DNA of 11,742 bases from Candidatus Woesearchaeota archaeon (lineage in GTDB: Archaea; Nanobdellota; Nanobdellia; Woesearchaeales; GW2011-AR4). The stretch lies in NCBI GenBank assembly GCA_016185865.1, contig JACPMU010000063.1:1-11742 (forward strand), read 5' to 3'. The notes below the pieces were generated by a model. The model was not told where the DNA came from. It saw nothing but the letters and a program-made list of their open reading frames with translations, and did no database searches. Shown piece by piece: positions 1 through 5,957 of the stretch. The position numbers were made by a program, and so were the translations under genes. Position 1 is the first letter of the stretch. Every line of letters begins with the position of its first letter.

Positions 1-334
1 CAAGCGAAAGGATGTTTGAATTATTATGCGTGCGGGAAAGCTTCACTATCTCCATATTTCCGCCGTAGTACAGCGCAGCCCTTATTTCCTTGATTTTGTT
101 TGCTGCAATTGCCTCACCCTGGCCAGACGCACCAAATACTATTCCCCTGCTGTTTGGGTTTTTTGAAACTTTTTTTGCCGCAGGAACAATGAAGTCAGGA
201 TAGTCATCTTTTGGATTAAGCTTATGCGCCCCAAGGTCCTCAACTTCCACGCCAAGCTTCAGGAGGTGCTTTTTAACATGCTCTTTTAATTCAAACCCCG
301 CATGGTCTGTTCCAAGAAATATCTTTTGCTTCAT
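1..334 (-). CDS. rpiB: Ribose-5-phosphate isomerase B (RpiB/LacAB family), C-terminus cut by window edge
   Basis: RpiB interconverts ribose-5-phosphate and ribulose-5-phosphate in the cytosol, supplying ribose for nucleotides. The 111 residues visible begin MKQKIFLGTDHAGFELKEHV, with the family DHAG motif at 10-13. A glycine-rich loop GASGQGEAIAANK follows at 68-80 and an R-T-H-N-N-S-N segment at 101-107, matching the family's substrate-binding region. The loop lacks the cysteine that acts as catalytic base in the E. coli-type enzyme; Gly68 falls at that position. Glu74 follows the GQG turn, as in the Mycobacterium tuberculosis-type enzyme, where a glutamate is the base. The ATG at 334 is chosen because it starts the conserved core directly and has a TATA-like box 25 bases upstream. 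The last 40 or so residues expected for the family lie outside the window. Confidence 0.93.
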   Translation of the reverse strand, partial: MKQKIFLGTDHAGFELKEHVKKHLLKLGVEVEDLGAHKLNPKDDYPDFIVPAAKKVSKNPNSRGIVFGASGQGEAIAANKIKEIRAALYYGGNMEIVKLSRTHNNSNILSL

Positions 335-340
335 TGTATT

Positions 341-739
341 TTATTTCAATCCCAATACTTTTAAATCTTTCTCCAAGCCCGGCACAGCCGGGTATTTTTT
401 AATGTCTTTGAAGTTAATCCACCTGTAATCAGCATTTTCATGGTCAAGCCTGACATTTCTTGATTTCACTTCGCAAAGAAAAGGAATCACAACCCAGTTT
501 GTATCCTTATTTTTATCGTATATTTCCAGCAGTTTTCCGTTTTTTATGATTTTTGCAGTTAACCCTGTCTCTTCCTTTATCTCCCTGAGCACATTGTCTT
601 CTGCTGACTGGAATTCCTTTATATAGCCTGAGCAGAAGCTCCATTTGTTGGGATAGCTCCAGTCTTTTGGGGATTTTTTCAGAATCAATATCTTGCCTTT
701 GTTTCTCACAACAGCTGCAACTGTAAAATAGGTTTTCAT
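341..739 (-). CDS. Nudix hydrolase, 132 aa
   Basis: Nudix enzymes hydrolyse nucleoside diphosphates linked to another moiety; the substrate here cannot be told from sequence. The Nudix box spans residues 38-60: Gly38, then R-E-I-K-E-E-T-G-L at 52-60 with the metal-binding glutamates 53, 56 and 57. The first glutamate of the consensus (G-x5-E) is replaced by Gln44, which is unusual but lies outside the core REUxEE metal site. The protein is a single compact Nudix domain with a beta-rich N-terminus (TYFTVAAVVRNKGKILILKK). ATG 739 is preferred over a TTG one codon upstream, because a TATA-like box lies 24 bases before the ATG. The gene ends six bases before the rpiB start and probably has its own promoter. 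Housecleaning of damaged nucleotides is a possible role, but this is only inference. Confidence 0.9.
   Translation of the reverse strand: MKTYFTVAAVVRNKGKILILKKSPKDWSYPNKWSFCSGYIKEFQSAEDNVLREIKEETGLTAKIIKNGKLLEIYDKNKDTNWVVIPFLCEVKSRNVRLDHENADYRWINFKDIKKYPAVPGLEKDLKVLGLK
359..366 (-). promoter_or_regulatory. TATA box of rpiB
   Basis: On the minus strand ATTTAAAAG lies 25 bases before the rpiB ATG at 334, inside the 3' end of the Nudix gene. The spacing implies transcription starting at or next to the ATG (leaderless). Confidence 0.5.
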
Positions 740-762
740 CAATGCCTAGAACAAGCGGTTCT

Positions 763-769
763 ATTTAAA
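763..769 (-). promoter_or_regulatory. TATA box of the Nudix gene
   Basis: GTTTAAATAG on the minus strand sits 24 bases upstream of ATG 739, directly past the end of the dph2 remnant. A strong archaeal TATA sequence with leaderless spacing. Confidence 0.55.
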
Positions 770-771
770 CC

Positions 772-1038
772 TTAATGCCAGCTTCCTCTCCATGTAGAGT
801 GGCCCCATTGAACAAGCAAATCAACCCCAAGCCTCTCAACCTGCAAAGGCACATCGCATGCGCCAAAGCACGAGCCCATCCATATGACTGCAGATGCATT
901 CGTGTTTTTCTCTATTGACTGCTGTATTTCCTTTGCCCTTGGCTTTAATCCATCAGGCAGCTGGATGCATACTAGTTTTGCATCCTCCTTGTTGATTCTT
1001 TCAATGACTTTGGAAAGCTCTAAATCGTAGTTGGACAT
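772..1038 (-). pseudogene. dph2: Truncated Dph2 (diphthamide synthesis), N-terminal 88 residues only
   Basis: Archaeal Dph2 is a radical-SAM-like 4Fe-4S enzyme that transfers the 3-amino-3-carboxypropyl group of SAM to a histidine of EF-2, the first step of diphthamide synthesis. This piece shows the N-terminal family features: CIQLPDGLKPRAKEIQ (24-39), GSCFGACD (55-62), holding the first cluster cysteine (Cys61), and GVDLLVQWGHS (71-81). It then ends after seven non-family residues. The family needs about 320-350 residues and two further cluster cysteines, which are absent; the Nudix promoter follows at once. Just before the end, the other frame reads S-Y-M-E-R-K-L-A-L-R-F-K and stops at 761-763, so a one-base loss may have preceded or accompanied the truncation. 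It cannot be a working Dph2 by itself. A second dph2 elsewhere or an assembly joint is possible. ATG 1038 is chosen over a TTG at 1047. Confidence 0.8.
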
Positions 1039-1060
1039 AATAATCAAGAATATTGCCTTG

Positions 1061-1068
1061 TTTATAAA
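1061..1068 (-). promoter_or_regulatory. TATA box of the dph2 remnant
   Basis: ATTTATAAAC on the minus strand lies 23 bases upstream of ATG 1038, overlapping the gap after the neighbouring operon. The promoter looks intact although the gene is not. Confidence 0.5.
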
Positions 1069-1070
1069 TG

Positions 1071-1619
1071 TTATTTAGAATTTTGGGATTTCCTGACTCT
1101 TTCTAATTCTCTTTTTAATTTTTTTGCGAGATTTGGATCTAATTTTTCCATTTCTATGATATAATGTTCTGGGCTTCTTAATTCTAGATTCTTTTCACTT
1201 GATCCTTCATAGTTTTTTGCTAGGGTAAATTTAAGGTGAAGAATTCTTATTTTTATGCTATCGTTTCCAATTTCATATGCTTTGTCCAGTCTTTTTAACC
1301 CCTCATCAATATCTTTTGGGTCCATCATACAGAGAATATACCCGGAATTTGAATATGCTTCGGCTAAATGATGACCATTTTGTTTTTCTTTTATTATATC
1401 ATTATAAAACTCCAATGCCATTTTTGTAACATTCCTGCCTGTGCCTGGTTTAAAAATTAAATTTCTGTAAATACTTAGCATTCTTTCTAAAGTATCGTGT
1501 TTTGCTTCTGACGGTTGAGAAGAATCCTGCGCATAAACTGCTGGATTTTGATGTTGATAATTATGTGTAGGATTGATTTCAGCTAATCTCAATTGAGAAG
1601 CAATTAGTAGCTCTATCAT
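1071..1619 (-). CDS. Uncharacterised helical protein, possibly TPR-like, 182 aa
   Basis: I do not recognise a named family. Residues 1-40 are polar and low in structure (Q, N, S, P). From about residue 44 the protein is amphipathic helical; the segment AEAYSNSGYILCMM with DEGLKRLDKAYEIG (about 86-117) has the small/large spacing of a tetratricopeptide-type helix pair, suggesting protein binding. The C-terminus (150-182) is a charged helix rich in Lys, Arg and Glu. There is no signal peptide or membrane span. Its ATG overlaps the stop of the upstream Tat-signal gene in an ATGA (1616-1619), so translation is probably coupled and the two proteins probably act together. It is the last gene of the run that begins near 2813. 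The start is uncertain: a later start would remove the low-complexity N-terminus but lose the overlap. Confidence 0.72.
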   Translation of the reverse strand: MIELLIASQLRLAEINPTHNYQHQNPAVYAQDSSQPSEAKHDTLERMLSIYRNLIFKPGTGRNVTKMALEFYNDIIKEKQNGHHLAEAYSNSGYILCMMDPKDIDEGLKRLDKAYEIGNDSIKIRILHLKFTLAKNYEGSSEKNLELRSPEHYIIEMEKLDPNLAKKLKRELERVRKSQNSK

Positions 1620-2368
1620 CCTGACGCTTTAAAAGAAGCCAACTTCAGCCTTTCCAGCTGCTGATCCACTTTCTTTTTCTTTTTCTGCAGAGCAGAATGA
1701 TACCTTTTGTCTGCAGTTTCAAGAAGCTTGGTGATTGTCTGATTCATTCTATAGTAAACCCAATAGGGAGTAGCAATTGTTCCATACTCCCCTAGTATGC
1801 CAATTCCAACTTCATTTGGCAGGTTTTGTCCGTGTTTTTGCAAAATGACAGCAACTCTTTCATAATTCTGAAGTGCTTTGAACAGATTGTCGCCAATGTA
1901 AGCGTCGCCCAAATTGCGTTTTGCATTTATTTTTGGTAATCCCGCAATTTGTATTGTTTCGTCTGTAACAATGTTAACCCTAACCTTATTTCTCAGCAAT
2001 TCTGCCTGCCACATCAAAGCAACAACTTCCAATCCTTTGTATTCTCCTGATTTGTCCGCATCCGAGGATGTTGAGTTTTTTCTTGCAGACTCAGCAGCCA
2101 AAGCATAGTCAGCCGACACGTCTCTATAGACCAAAGGACTCACAGAATTGCCATTCTTATGAAATCTGTTTAATTTGTTGATATTTTGTAATATAAGTTC
2201 TGCTATTTCAGAAGGACCATCTGGTCTTTTCACTGATTGAAATTTTTTACCAGCTTCGGCAGCTGTTGCCTCAAGCGGGCTAAACTGCTTAGGTAAAGCT
2301 GTTGCTGCACCTGCTACTAAAAGGTTGTATAAAAAATTCCTTCTTCCATAATCAGTCGATTGTGTCAT
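1616..2368 (-). CDS. Tat-signal exported protein of unknown function, 250 aa
   Basis: The N-terminus reads MTQSTDYGRRNFLYNLLVAG, with a twin-arginine motif (Arg9-Arg10, then N-F-L), a short hydrophobic stretch LLVAGAATAL (16-25) and an alanine-rich region A-T-A-A-E-A near 34-39 that could be a cleavage site. This is the layout of a Tat signal, so the protein is predicted to cross the membrane folded. There is no lipobox cysteine. The mature part is helical and polar with no family I recognise; residues 110-180 mix helix and short strands, and the C-terminus (about 213-250) is a Lys-rich helix with a run of five lysines (228-232). It lies four bases after the 49-residue gene and overlaps the 182-residue gene by four bases. 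Function unknown; an extracytoplasmic role is inferred from the signal alone. Confidence 0.78.
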   Translation of the reverse strand: MTQSTDYGRRNFLYNLLVAGAATALPKQFSPLEATAAEAGKKFQSVKRPDGPSEIAELILQNINKLNRFHKNGNSVSPLVYRDVSADYALAAESARKNSTSSDADKSGEYKGLEVVALMWQAELLRNKVRVNIVTDETIQIAGLPKINAKRNLGDAYIGDNLFKALQNYERVAVILQKHGQNLPNEVGIGILGEYGTIATPYWVYYRMNQTITKLLETADKRYHSALQKKKKKVDQQLERLKLASFKASG

Positions 2369-2372
2369 TTAC

Positions 2373-2522
2373 CTACAAAAACATCTCGTCCATCTCAAAG
2401 TCAGAAAGATCCTTCTTGTTTATTAACTTAGCGAAATCCTTGTCCTTCATCTTCTTCCTTTCGCTTCTCATTTCCTCAATCCTTTCCATGTCCTCGTCCA
2501 AAAATAATTCTTCTACTTCCAT
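2373..2522 (-). CDS. Small charged protein, 49 aa, uncharacterised
   Basis: This short frame starts MEVEELFLDEDMERIEEMRS and continues with a basic stretch E-R-K-K-M-K-D-K-D and an acidic tail D-F-E-M-D-E-M-F-L. More than half of the residues are charged, and it should be soluble and helical. Support for coding comes from packing: its ATG is one base after the stop of the 61-residue gene, and its stop is four bases before the Tat-signal gene, so it fills that gap exactly. Residues 1-26 could form one amphipathic helix, and the hydrophobic-acidic C-terminus could be a docking peptide. No family is recognised. A role as partner or chaperone of its neighbours is speculation. Confidence 0.68.
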   Translation of the reverse strand: MEVEELFLDEDMERIEEMRSERKKMKDKDFAKLINKKDLSDFEMDEMFL

Positions 2523-2523
2523 T

Positions 2524-2709
2524 TTAACCACTTAAATATTTGCCAAGATAAGCACCTATAAATGTTCCTCCAATCACAGCAAGAGGGTAATAGACACCTA
2601 AAGCAGTTGCTGCTAATGCTGTGGTTCCATACTTAAAATTTAATGCAAGAGCTGTAAGTCCGCCGCCTGCAACACCACCAACTAGACCTTCTAAGGTTTT
2701 CTTACCCAT
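2524..2709 (-). CDS. Small glycine-zipper membrane protein, 61 aa
   Basis: The sequence begins MGKKTLEGLVGGVAGGGLTA and is dominated by Gly and Ala with small-xxx-small spacing. It has two hydrophobic stretches, about residues 8-24 and 29-56, ending in the short basic tail GKYLSG. This is a glycine-zipper-like membrane protein that probably packs as a helical hairpin or oligomer. Such compositions occur in holin-like proteins, in pore-forming peptides and in harmless membrane anchors, so no function is assigned. Its stop is one base from the ATG of the 49-residue protein. A TATA-like TTATAA at 2731-2736 lies 22 bases upstream, so it could be the first gene of a leaderless transcript, unless the 32-residue frame above it is real. 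Confidence 0.7.
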   Translation of the reverse strand: MGKKTLEGLVGGVAGGGLTALALNFKYGTTALAATALGVYYPLAVIGGTFIGAYLGKYLSG

Positions 2710-2714
2710 TTTGC

Positions 2715-2813
2715 TTAATAAGTTTGGCTGTTATAATCCTGATTAGAGTAATCAGTTTGCTTCTCGCTTTTAGCGTATGAATTTCCTTCTGCTATCGAAC
2801 AAGCTAAGCACAT
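2715..2813 (-). CDS. Possible 32-aa leader peptide or small protein of the operon
   Basis: An ATG at 2813 opens a frame starting MCLACSIAEGNSYAKSEKQT and ending in a Tyr/Asn/Gln-rich tail. It stops five bases before the ATG of the glycine-zipper gene, a spacing typical of this operon. It has a C-x-x-C pair at residues 2 and 5 that could bind metal. A TATA-like element at 2846-2852 would give a leader of roughly ten bases. Against it: the frame is very short, the region also contains the more proximal TATA candidate at 2731-2736 and an inverted repeat at 2739-2755, and chance frames of this size are common in AT-rich DNA. Confidence 0.38.
   Translation of the reverse strand: MCLACSIAEGNSYAKSEKQTDYSNQDYNSQTY
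2739..2755. repeat. 7-bp perfect inverted repeat next to TATA candidate
   Basis: CTGATTA-GAG-TAATCAG is a perfect dyad with a three-base spacer. It begins three bases upstream of the TTATAA at 2731-2736 (minus-strand sense), where the B-recognition element would lie. That placement suits a regulator binding site for the glycine-zipper gene. It also lies inside the possible 32-residue frame, so it may be coding sequence by chance. Confidence 0.4.
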
Positions 2814-3009
2814 ATTAAACCCCAAACTATTTGTTACTACGTAGTGATATAACTTGTATATAAAGCTTTCGTTTTATACTAGTAAAATGATTATTTACAA
2901 TATAGAAAGAAAATTATTTTATTTACAAGCGGGTTACTTTCTTAACTACTACTTTCAAAGGTCGCTCTCGTATTTGATTTTTATTATTTCTAATGTTCAA
3001 TTTGTTTTT
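2814..3009. other. Intergenic region with a plus-strand promoter candidate and T-run
   Basis: Between the operon start and the end of rnp4 there is no convincing gene. On the plus strand TTGTATATAAAG (2855-2865) is a good TATA sequence, which would start a transcript near 2885-2890. A run of seven T's at about 3005-3011 could end it, giving an RNA of roughly 120 bases. The sequence between is AT-rich, and I see no conserved RNA fold or known RNA family. An open frame reading through here continues antisense to rnp4 and is not credible as a protein. Confidence 0.25.
2836..2852. promoter_or_regulatory. Palindrome and minus-strand TATA candidate upstream of the operon
   Basis: ACTACGTAGT (2836-2845) is a perfect 10-bp palindrome. 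On the minus strand it directly follows TTATATC (2846-2852), so it would sit between TATA box and transcription start of an operon beginning at ATG 2813. Many archaeal repressors bind at this position. On the plus strand a second strong box, TATATAAA (2857-2864), faces the other way, so one site could touch two divergent promoters. Confidence 0.4.
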
Positions 3010-3321
3010 TTATTTAACAGGATGCCTCATATAATGCCTGCAGCCAAAGCAATAGTAAATAATCCTGTGCTTGTGGATTCTTACCCTGCAATTTGCTCCA
3101 GGCATCAGGTATTTGTGGCAGTTCTTGCAGAATTTTTTCTTGAGCGGAGAAGGAATCTTTATCTTATACTTCATTGCAATCCTTCTTGCCATCATTACAT
3201 ACTTGTCAGACGCATTGCTGTCTTCCCTGAACATTTCCTTTGCGTGCTGAAAAAGGAATTTTATTCTTTTTTCTGCTATTTTCTGCTGATGTATCGGCTT
3301 TTTATTGTATATTTTTGGCAT
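3010..3321 (-). CDS. rnp4: Ribonuclease P protein component 4 (Rpp21/Rpr2 family)
   Basis: RNP4 is the archaeal homologue of eukaryotic Rpp21. It pairs with RNP1 (Rpp29) and helps the RNase P RNA bind and cleave the 5' leader of precursor tRNAs. The 103-residue length is typical. The N-terminal half is two basic helices (about 10-52, including R-I-K-F-L-F and A-R-R-I-A-M-K-Y). The C-terminal half is a zinc ribbon with C65-x2-C68 and C91-x2-C94, framing the family signature L-M-P-G-A-N-C-R-V-R (72-81). A family-typical R-H-P tail follows. All four zinc ligands are present. The gene lies 43 bases after the small membrane protein gene; only a weak TATA-like stretch lies between, so the two may share a transcript. 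Confidence 0.93.
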   Translation of the reverse strand: MPKIYNKKPIHQQKIAEKRIKFLFQHAKEMFREDSNASDKYVMMARRIAMKYKIKIPSPLKKKFCKNCHKYLMPGANCRVRIHKHRIIYYCFGCRHYMRHPVK

Positions 3322-3364
3322 TTTTGGTTGAATTGATAATTTTTTAGTATTAGAAGGTTTTTAT

Positions 3365-3682
3365 TCATTTGCGTGCTTTTATTTTTTCCATCAGGTAAGA
3401 GAATAAACATGCCAGAATATAATCGTAAGAAAGTGTTGCACATACACCACTAATAATTGCTAATGGGGTTCCTGCCAATGGTGCAATGGACAATGGGGTT
3501 AAAAGTAAAAGCCACAAAAATAGATTAAACATAGCAAATAAGATTTCAAGAACACTACATGTGGGTGAGGTTGTTACTTTACATCCTGTTACAACAACTA
3601 AAAATGCAATACTCATAACAAGAAAAACAATCATCACGATAATTTTTAATTTATTCGGACGAAAGAATTCCTTCACATTCAT
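3365..3682 (-). CDS. Small polytopic membrane protein, 105 aa, uncharacterised
   Basis: Three hydrophobic spans are visible: about residues 13-33, 44-64 and 66-96. They follow the basic N-terminus MNVKEFFRPNKLK and precede the basic tail M-E-K-I-K-A-R-K, so both basic flanks are likely cytoplasmic-side anchors. Cys34 and Cys42 bracket the loop after the first span and could form a disulfide or bind a metal; two more cysteines (81, 92) lie in the last span. No family is recognised. A TATA-like box 22 bases upstream suggests its own leaderless promoter, and rnp4 follows 43 bases downstream. Compact membrane proteins like this are frequent in reduced archaeal genomes, but that says nothing about function. 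Confidence 0.7.
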   Translation of the reverse strand: MNVKEFFRPNKLKIIVMIVFLVMSIAFLVVVTGCKVTTSPTCSVLEILFAMFNLFLWLLLLTPLSIAPLAGTPLAIISGVCATLSYDYILACLFSYLMEKIKARK

Positions 3683-3703
3683 ATTATCAACTAAATAACA
3701 TGA

Positions 3704-3712
3704 ATTAATAAA
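3704..3712 (-). promoter_or_regulatory. TATA box of the 105-aa membrane protein
   Basis: CTTTATTAAT on the minus strand lies 22 bases upstream of ATG 3682, the same leaderless spacing seen at other genes here. The rest of 3683-3780 holds nothing else I can name; T-rich sequence near 3750-3768 (minus strand) may end the pyrophosphatase transcript. Confidence 0.4.
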
Positions 3713-3780
3713 GTTTTCTAAATTTATGATGAAAGAATAGGTTGAATATATTAAAAATAATAATATTAGAATCTCTTAGC

Positions 3781-5853
3781 CTATACAAACAGCGGCACTA
3801 AAACCAAGGTAATTGTGCTCAATAATTTAATCAAAACATGCAAACTTGGTCCTGCAGTATCCTTGAATGGATCGCCGATTGTGTCGCCTGTGACAGCCGC
3901 CTTGTGCGCTTCGCTTCCTTTTCCTCCGTGTGCTCCTTCTTCAATAAGCTTCTTTGCATTGTCCCATGCTCCTCCTCCTGTATTAAGCAGTAAAGCCATC
4001 AAGATTCCTGTGATTGTTGCAACCATCAGAAAGGCTGCTGCTGCCTCATACTTCAAGACAACTCCAACAACAACAGTGATAGCAACAACAAGCAATCCTG
4101 GCAAAATCATCTCCTTCAATGATGCTTTCACGCAGATGTCAACAACTTTTGCATAATCAGGCTTTTCCCTGCCTGTCATTATTCCTTTTTTTGTTTTCCA
4201 CTGCCTTCTCACTTCATTGACAATTGAGTAAGCTGTATCCCCGACTGCCCTTATTGCAAATGCGCTGAAAAGGAAAATAAGCATTGCCCCAATCAAGGCC
4301 CCCACAAAAACATCGATTTTTGCAATGTCAACTGTAACAATTTTTACTCCGATGTGCTTTGCAACATCATCCAAATATGCTGAAAATAAAAGGAAAGCAG
4401 CCAGTGCAGCGCTTCCAATTGCATAGCCTTTTGTCAGCGCTTTTGTGGTGTTGCCGACAGCATCAAGCTTATCTGTTCTTTTCCTTGCTTCATTTGGAGC
4501 TCTGCCCATCACAGCGATTCCTCCTGCATTGTCAGTTATAGGCCCGAAATTGTCCATCGCAAGAACATAGGCTGCTGTTGCAAGCATTCCCATTGTGGCT
4601 ATTGCTGTTCCGTACAGGCCTCCATGATCAATTCCGCTCATTGAGCCAAGCTTGAATGAAGCCAATAATGCAGCAGACAAAACAATCACAGGAAGCACAG
4701 TTGCTTCCATTGCAACTGCAAACCCTGAAATTATGTTTGTTGCATGCCCTGTCAATGATGCCTTTGCAATTTTTCTTACAGGGCTGTTTTTAAAAAAGAA
4801 CGGGTCTGATTCTGTATAGTAAACAGTGATCCACACAATCAAAATGCTTGTAACCAGTCCAACCAATCCTGCATAGAAGAACAATATGTTGCCAAGAAGC
4901 CATTTTGTGGTGAAGTAAAATACTATTGCTGCAAGGAAGCTGGTTATGTAATAGCCCCTGTTCAATGCTGTCATTGGGTTTTCATTTTCATTTTTGAGTT
5001 TGACTGTCATTATCCCGATTATTGTTGCAATTAATCCAAATGCCCTGACAACTAATGGAAACATGATTCCTTTTATTCCAAAAACAGGATACAAGGCAAC
5101 TCCCAAAATCATAGCTCCTATATTTTCAGCTGCAGTGCTCTCAAACAAGTCAGCTCCCCTTCCTGCGCAGTCTCCAACATTGTCTCCAACTAAATCGGCA
5201 ATCACAGCAGGGTTTCTTGGATCATCCTCAGGAATTCCTTTTTCAACCTTACCCACTAAATCACTTCCGACATCAGCTGCCTTAGTGTAAATTCCGCCGC
5301 CAAGCTGCGCAAACAAGGCAACAAAGCTTGCTCCAAAACCATAGCCAACAATCAGGAACGGGACTTCTCTTTGGTCAATGCCTATGCTGAACATGCTGTA
5401 GATTAAGCCAACTCCAAGCAGTGACATAGCAACAATCACTATTCCTGAAACTGCCCCTCCCCTGAATGCAACAACAAAAGCCTGGTTCATGCTTTTTCTT
5501 GCAGCGCTTGCTGTCCTTATGTTTGCCCTTATGGAAACCCACATTCCAACAATGCCAGCTAATCCTGAGCTTATTGCCCCAAACAGGAATGAAACGGCTG
5601 TGCGCCATCCAAGCTCCGGGTTTTTGCCGAAAAACGCGTATGCAGCATAAATCACAACAGAAAGCGCAACAGACATGATGGCAATTGTTGTGTACTGCCT
5701 TTTCAAAAAAGCCTCAGCGCCTATTTTGATAGCGTTGGAAACTTCCTGCATCGCTGCTGTGCCAGTATCCTTCTTTAGAACCTGCCTTGTCAAGTAGCCT
5801 GCAAAAAGCAGCGCCAAAACGCTTATCACAATCACTATGCTCAATAAAGCCAT
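3781..5853 (-). CDS. hppA: Membrane-bound ion-translocating pyrophosphatase, K+-independent type, intact
   Basis: M-PPases hydrolyse cytosolic PPi and pump H+ or Na+ across the membrane. At 690 residues with about 16 hydrophobic segments, this one is full length. The PPi/Mg site motifs are complete: DVGSDLVGKVE (194-204), D-P-R-N-P-A-V-I-A-D (211-220), GDNVGDCAGRGADLFES (223-239), G-G-A-W-D-N-A-K-K (627-635) and TGDTIGDPFKDTAGPS (655-670). Glu238 is the semi-conserved gate glutamate of helix 6. The motif GNTTKALTKG (467-476) has Lys471 and Thr474, the pair that marks K+-independent enzymes; those are known as H+ pumps, so H+ pumping is inferred. A M-to-R change in the usual C-A-G-M motif (Arg232) is notable. 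The ATG at 5853 is followed at once by the first membrane span and has a TATA box 23 bases upstream. Confidence 0.96.
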   Translation of the reverse strand: MALLSIVIVISVLALLFAGYLTRQVLKKDTGTAAMQEVSNAIKIGAEAFLKRQYTTIAIMSVALSVVIYAAYAFFGKNPELGWRTAVSFLFGAISSGLAGIVGMWVSIRANIRTASAARKSMNQAFVVAFRGGAVSGIVIVAMSLLGVGLIYSMFSIGIDQREVPFLIVGYGFGASFVALFAQLGGGIYTKAADVGSDLVGKVEKGIPEDDPRNPAVIADLVGDNVGDCAGRGADLFESTAAENIGAMILGVALYPVFGIKGIMFPLVVRAFGLIATIIGIMTVKLKNENENPMTALNRGYYITSFLAAIVFYFTTKWLLGNILFFYAGLVGLVTSILIVWITVYYTESDPFFFKNSPVRKIAKASLTGHATNIISGFAVAMEATVLPVIVLSAALLASFKLGSMSGIDHGGLYGTAIATMGMLATAAYVLAMDNFGPITDNAGGIAVMGRAPNEARKRTDKLDAVGNTTKALTKGYAIGSAALAAFLLFSAYLDDVAKHIGVKIVTVDIAKIDVFVGALIGAMLIFLFSAFAIRAVGDTAYSIVNEVRRQWKTKKGIMTGREKPDYAKVVDICVKASLKEMILPGLLVVAITVVVGVVLKYEAAAAFLMVATITGILMALLLNTGGGAWDNAKKLIEEGAHGGKGSEAHKAAVTGDTIGDPFKDTAGPSLHVLIKLLSTITLVLVPLFV
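5195..5223. repeat. 29-bp identical block shared by the two pyrophosphatase genes (copy 1; copy 2 at 9658-9686)
   Basis: The codons for the A-D-P-R-N-P-A-V-I-A-D stretch are identical over 29 bases at 5195-5223 and 9658-9686. They sit in a longer stretch of about 100 bases with few mismatches. Both copies are in the same orientation, 4.5 kb apart, flanking the coiled-coil gene and pgk. They could support recombination or gene conversion. Confidence 0.7.
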
Positions 5854-5875
5854 TCAAAACGGGAAAATTAAATGG

Positions 5876-5883
5876 TTTATAAA
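5876..5883 (-). promoter_or_regulatory. TATA box of the intact pyrophosphatase gene
   Basis: GTTTTATAAACC on the minus strand, 23 bases before ATG 5853. It lies in the 104-base divergent region shared with the coiled-coil gene. Confidence 0.6.
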
Positions 5884-5910
5884 ACTTTTTATCAAGCCTG
5901 TTTTTAGCCC

Positions 5911-5920
5911 TATAAAATAG
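5911..5920 (+). promoter_or_regulatory. TATA candidate of the coiled-coil gene
   Basis: TATAAAATAG lies 38-47 bases before ATG 5958, giving a leader of about 15-20 bases. A weaker AATTATATG at 5925-5933 would give a leaderless start instead. Confidence 0.4.
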
Positions 5921-5957
5921 TAAAAATTATATGCAATAAGCTCATTTAAGCTGTAAA

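Noticed and set aside
2854..3336. 160-residue plus-strand open frame
   Set aside because: It runs antisense through rnp4, whose zinc motif and family signature are clear. Its unique N-terminal part is low-complexity Phe/Ile/Tyr-rich, as expected from AT-rich DNA.
5375..5678. Open frames on both strands inside the intact pyrophosphatase gene
   Set aside because: They are out-of-frame shadows of a well conserved coding region and show no domain features.
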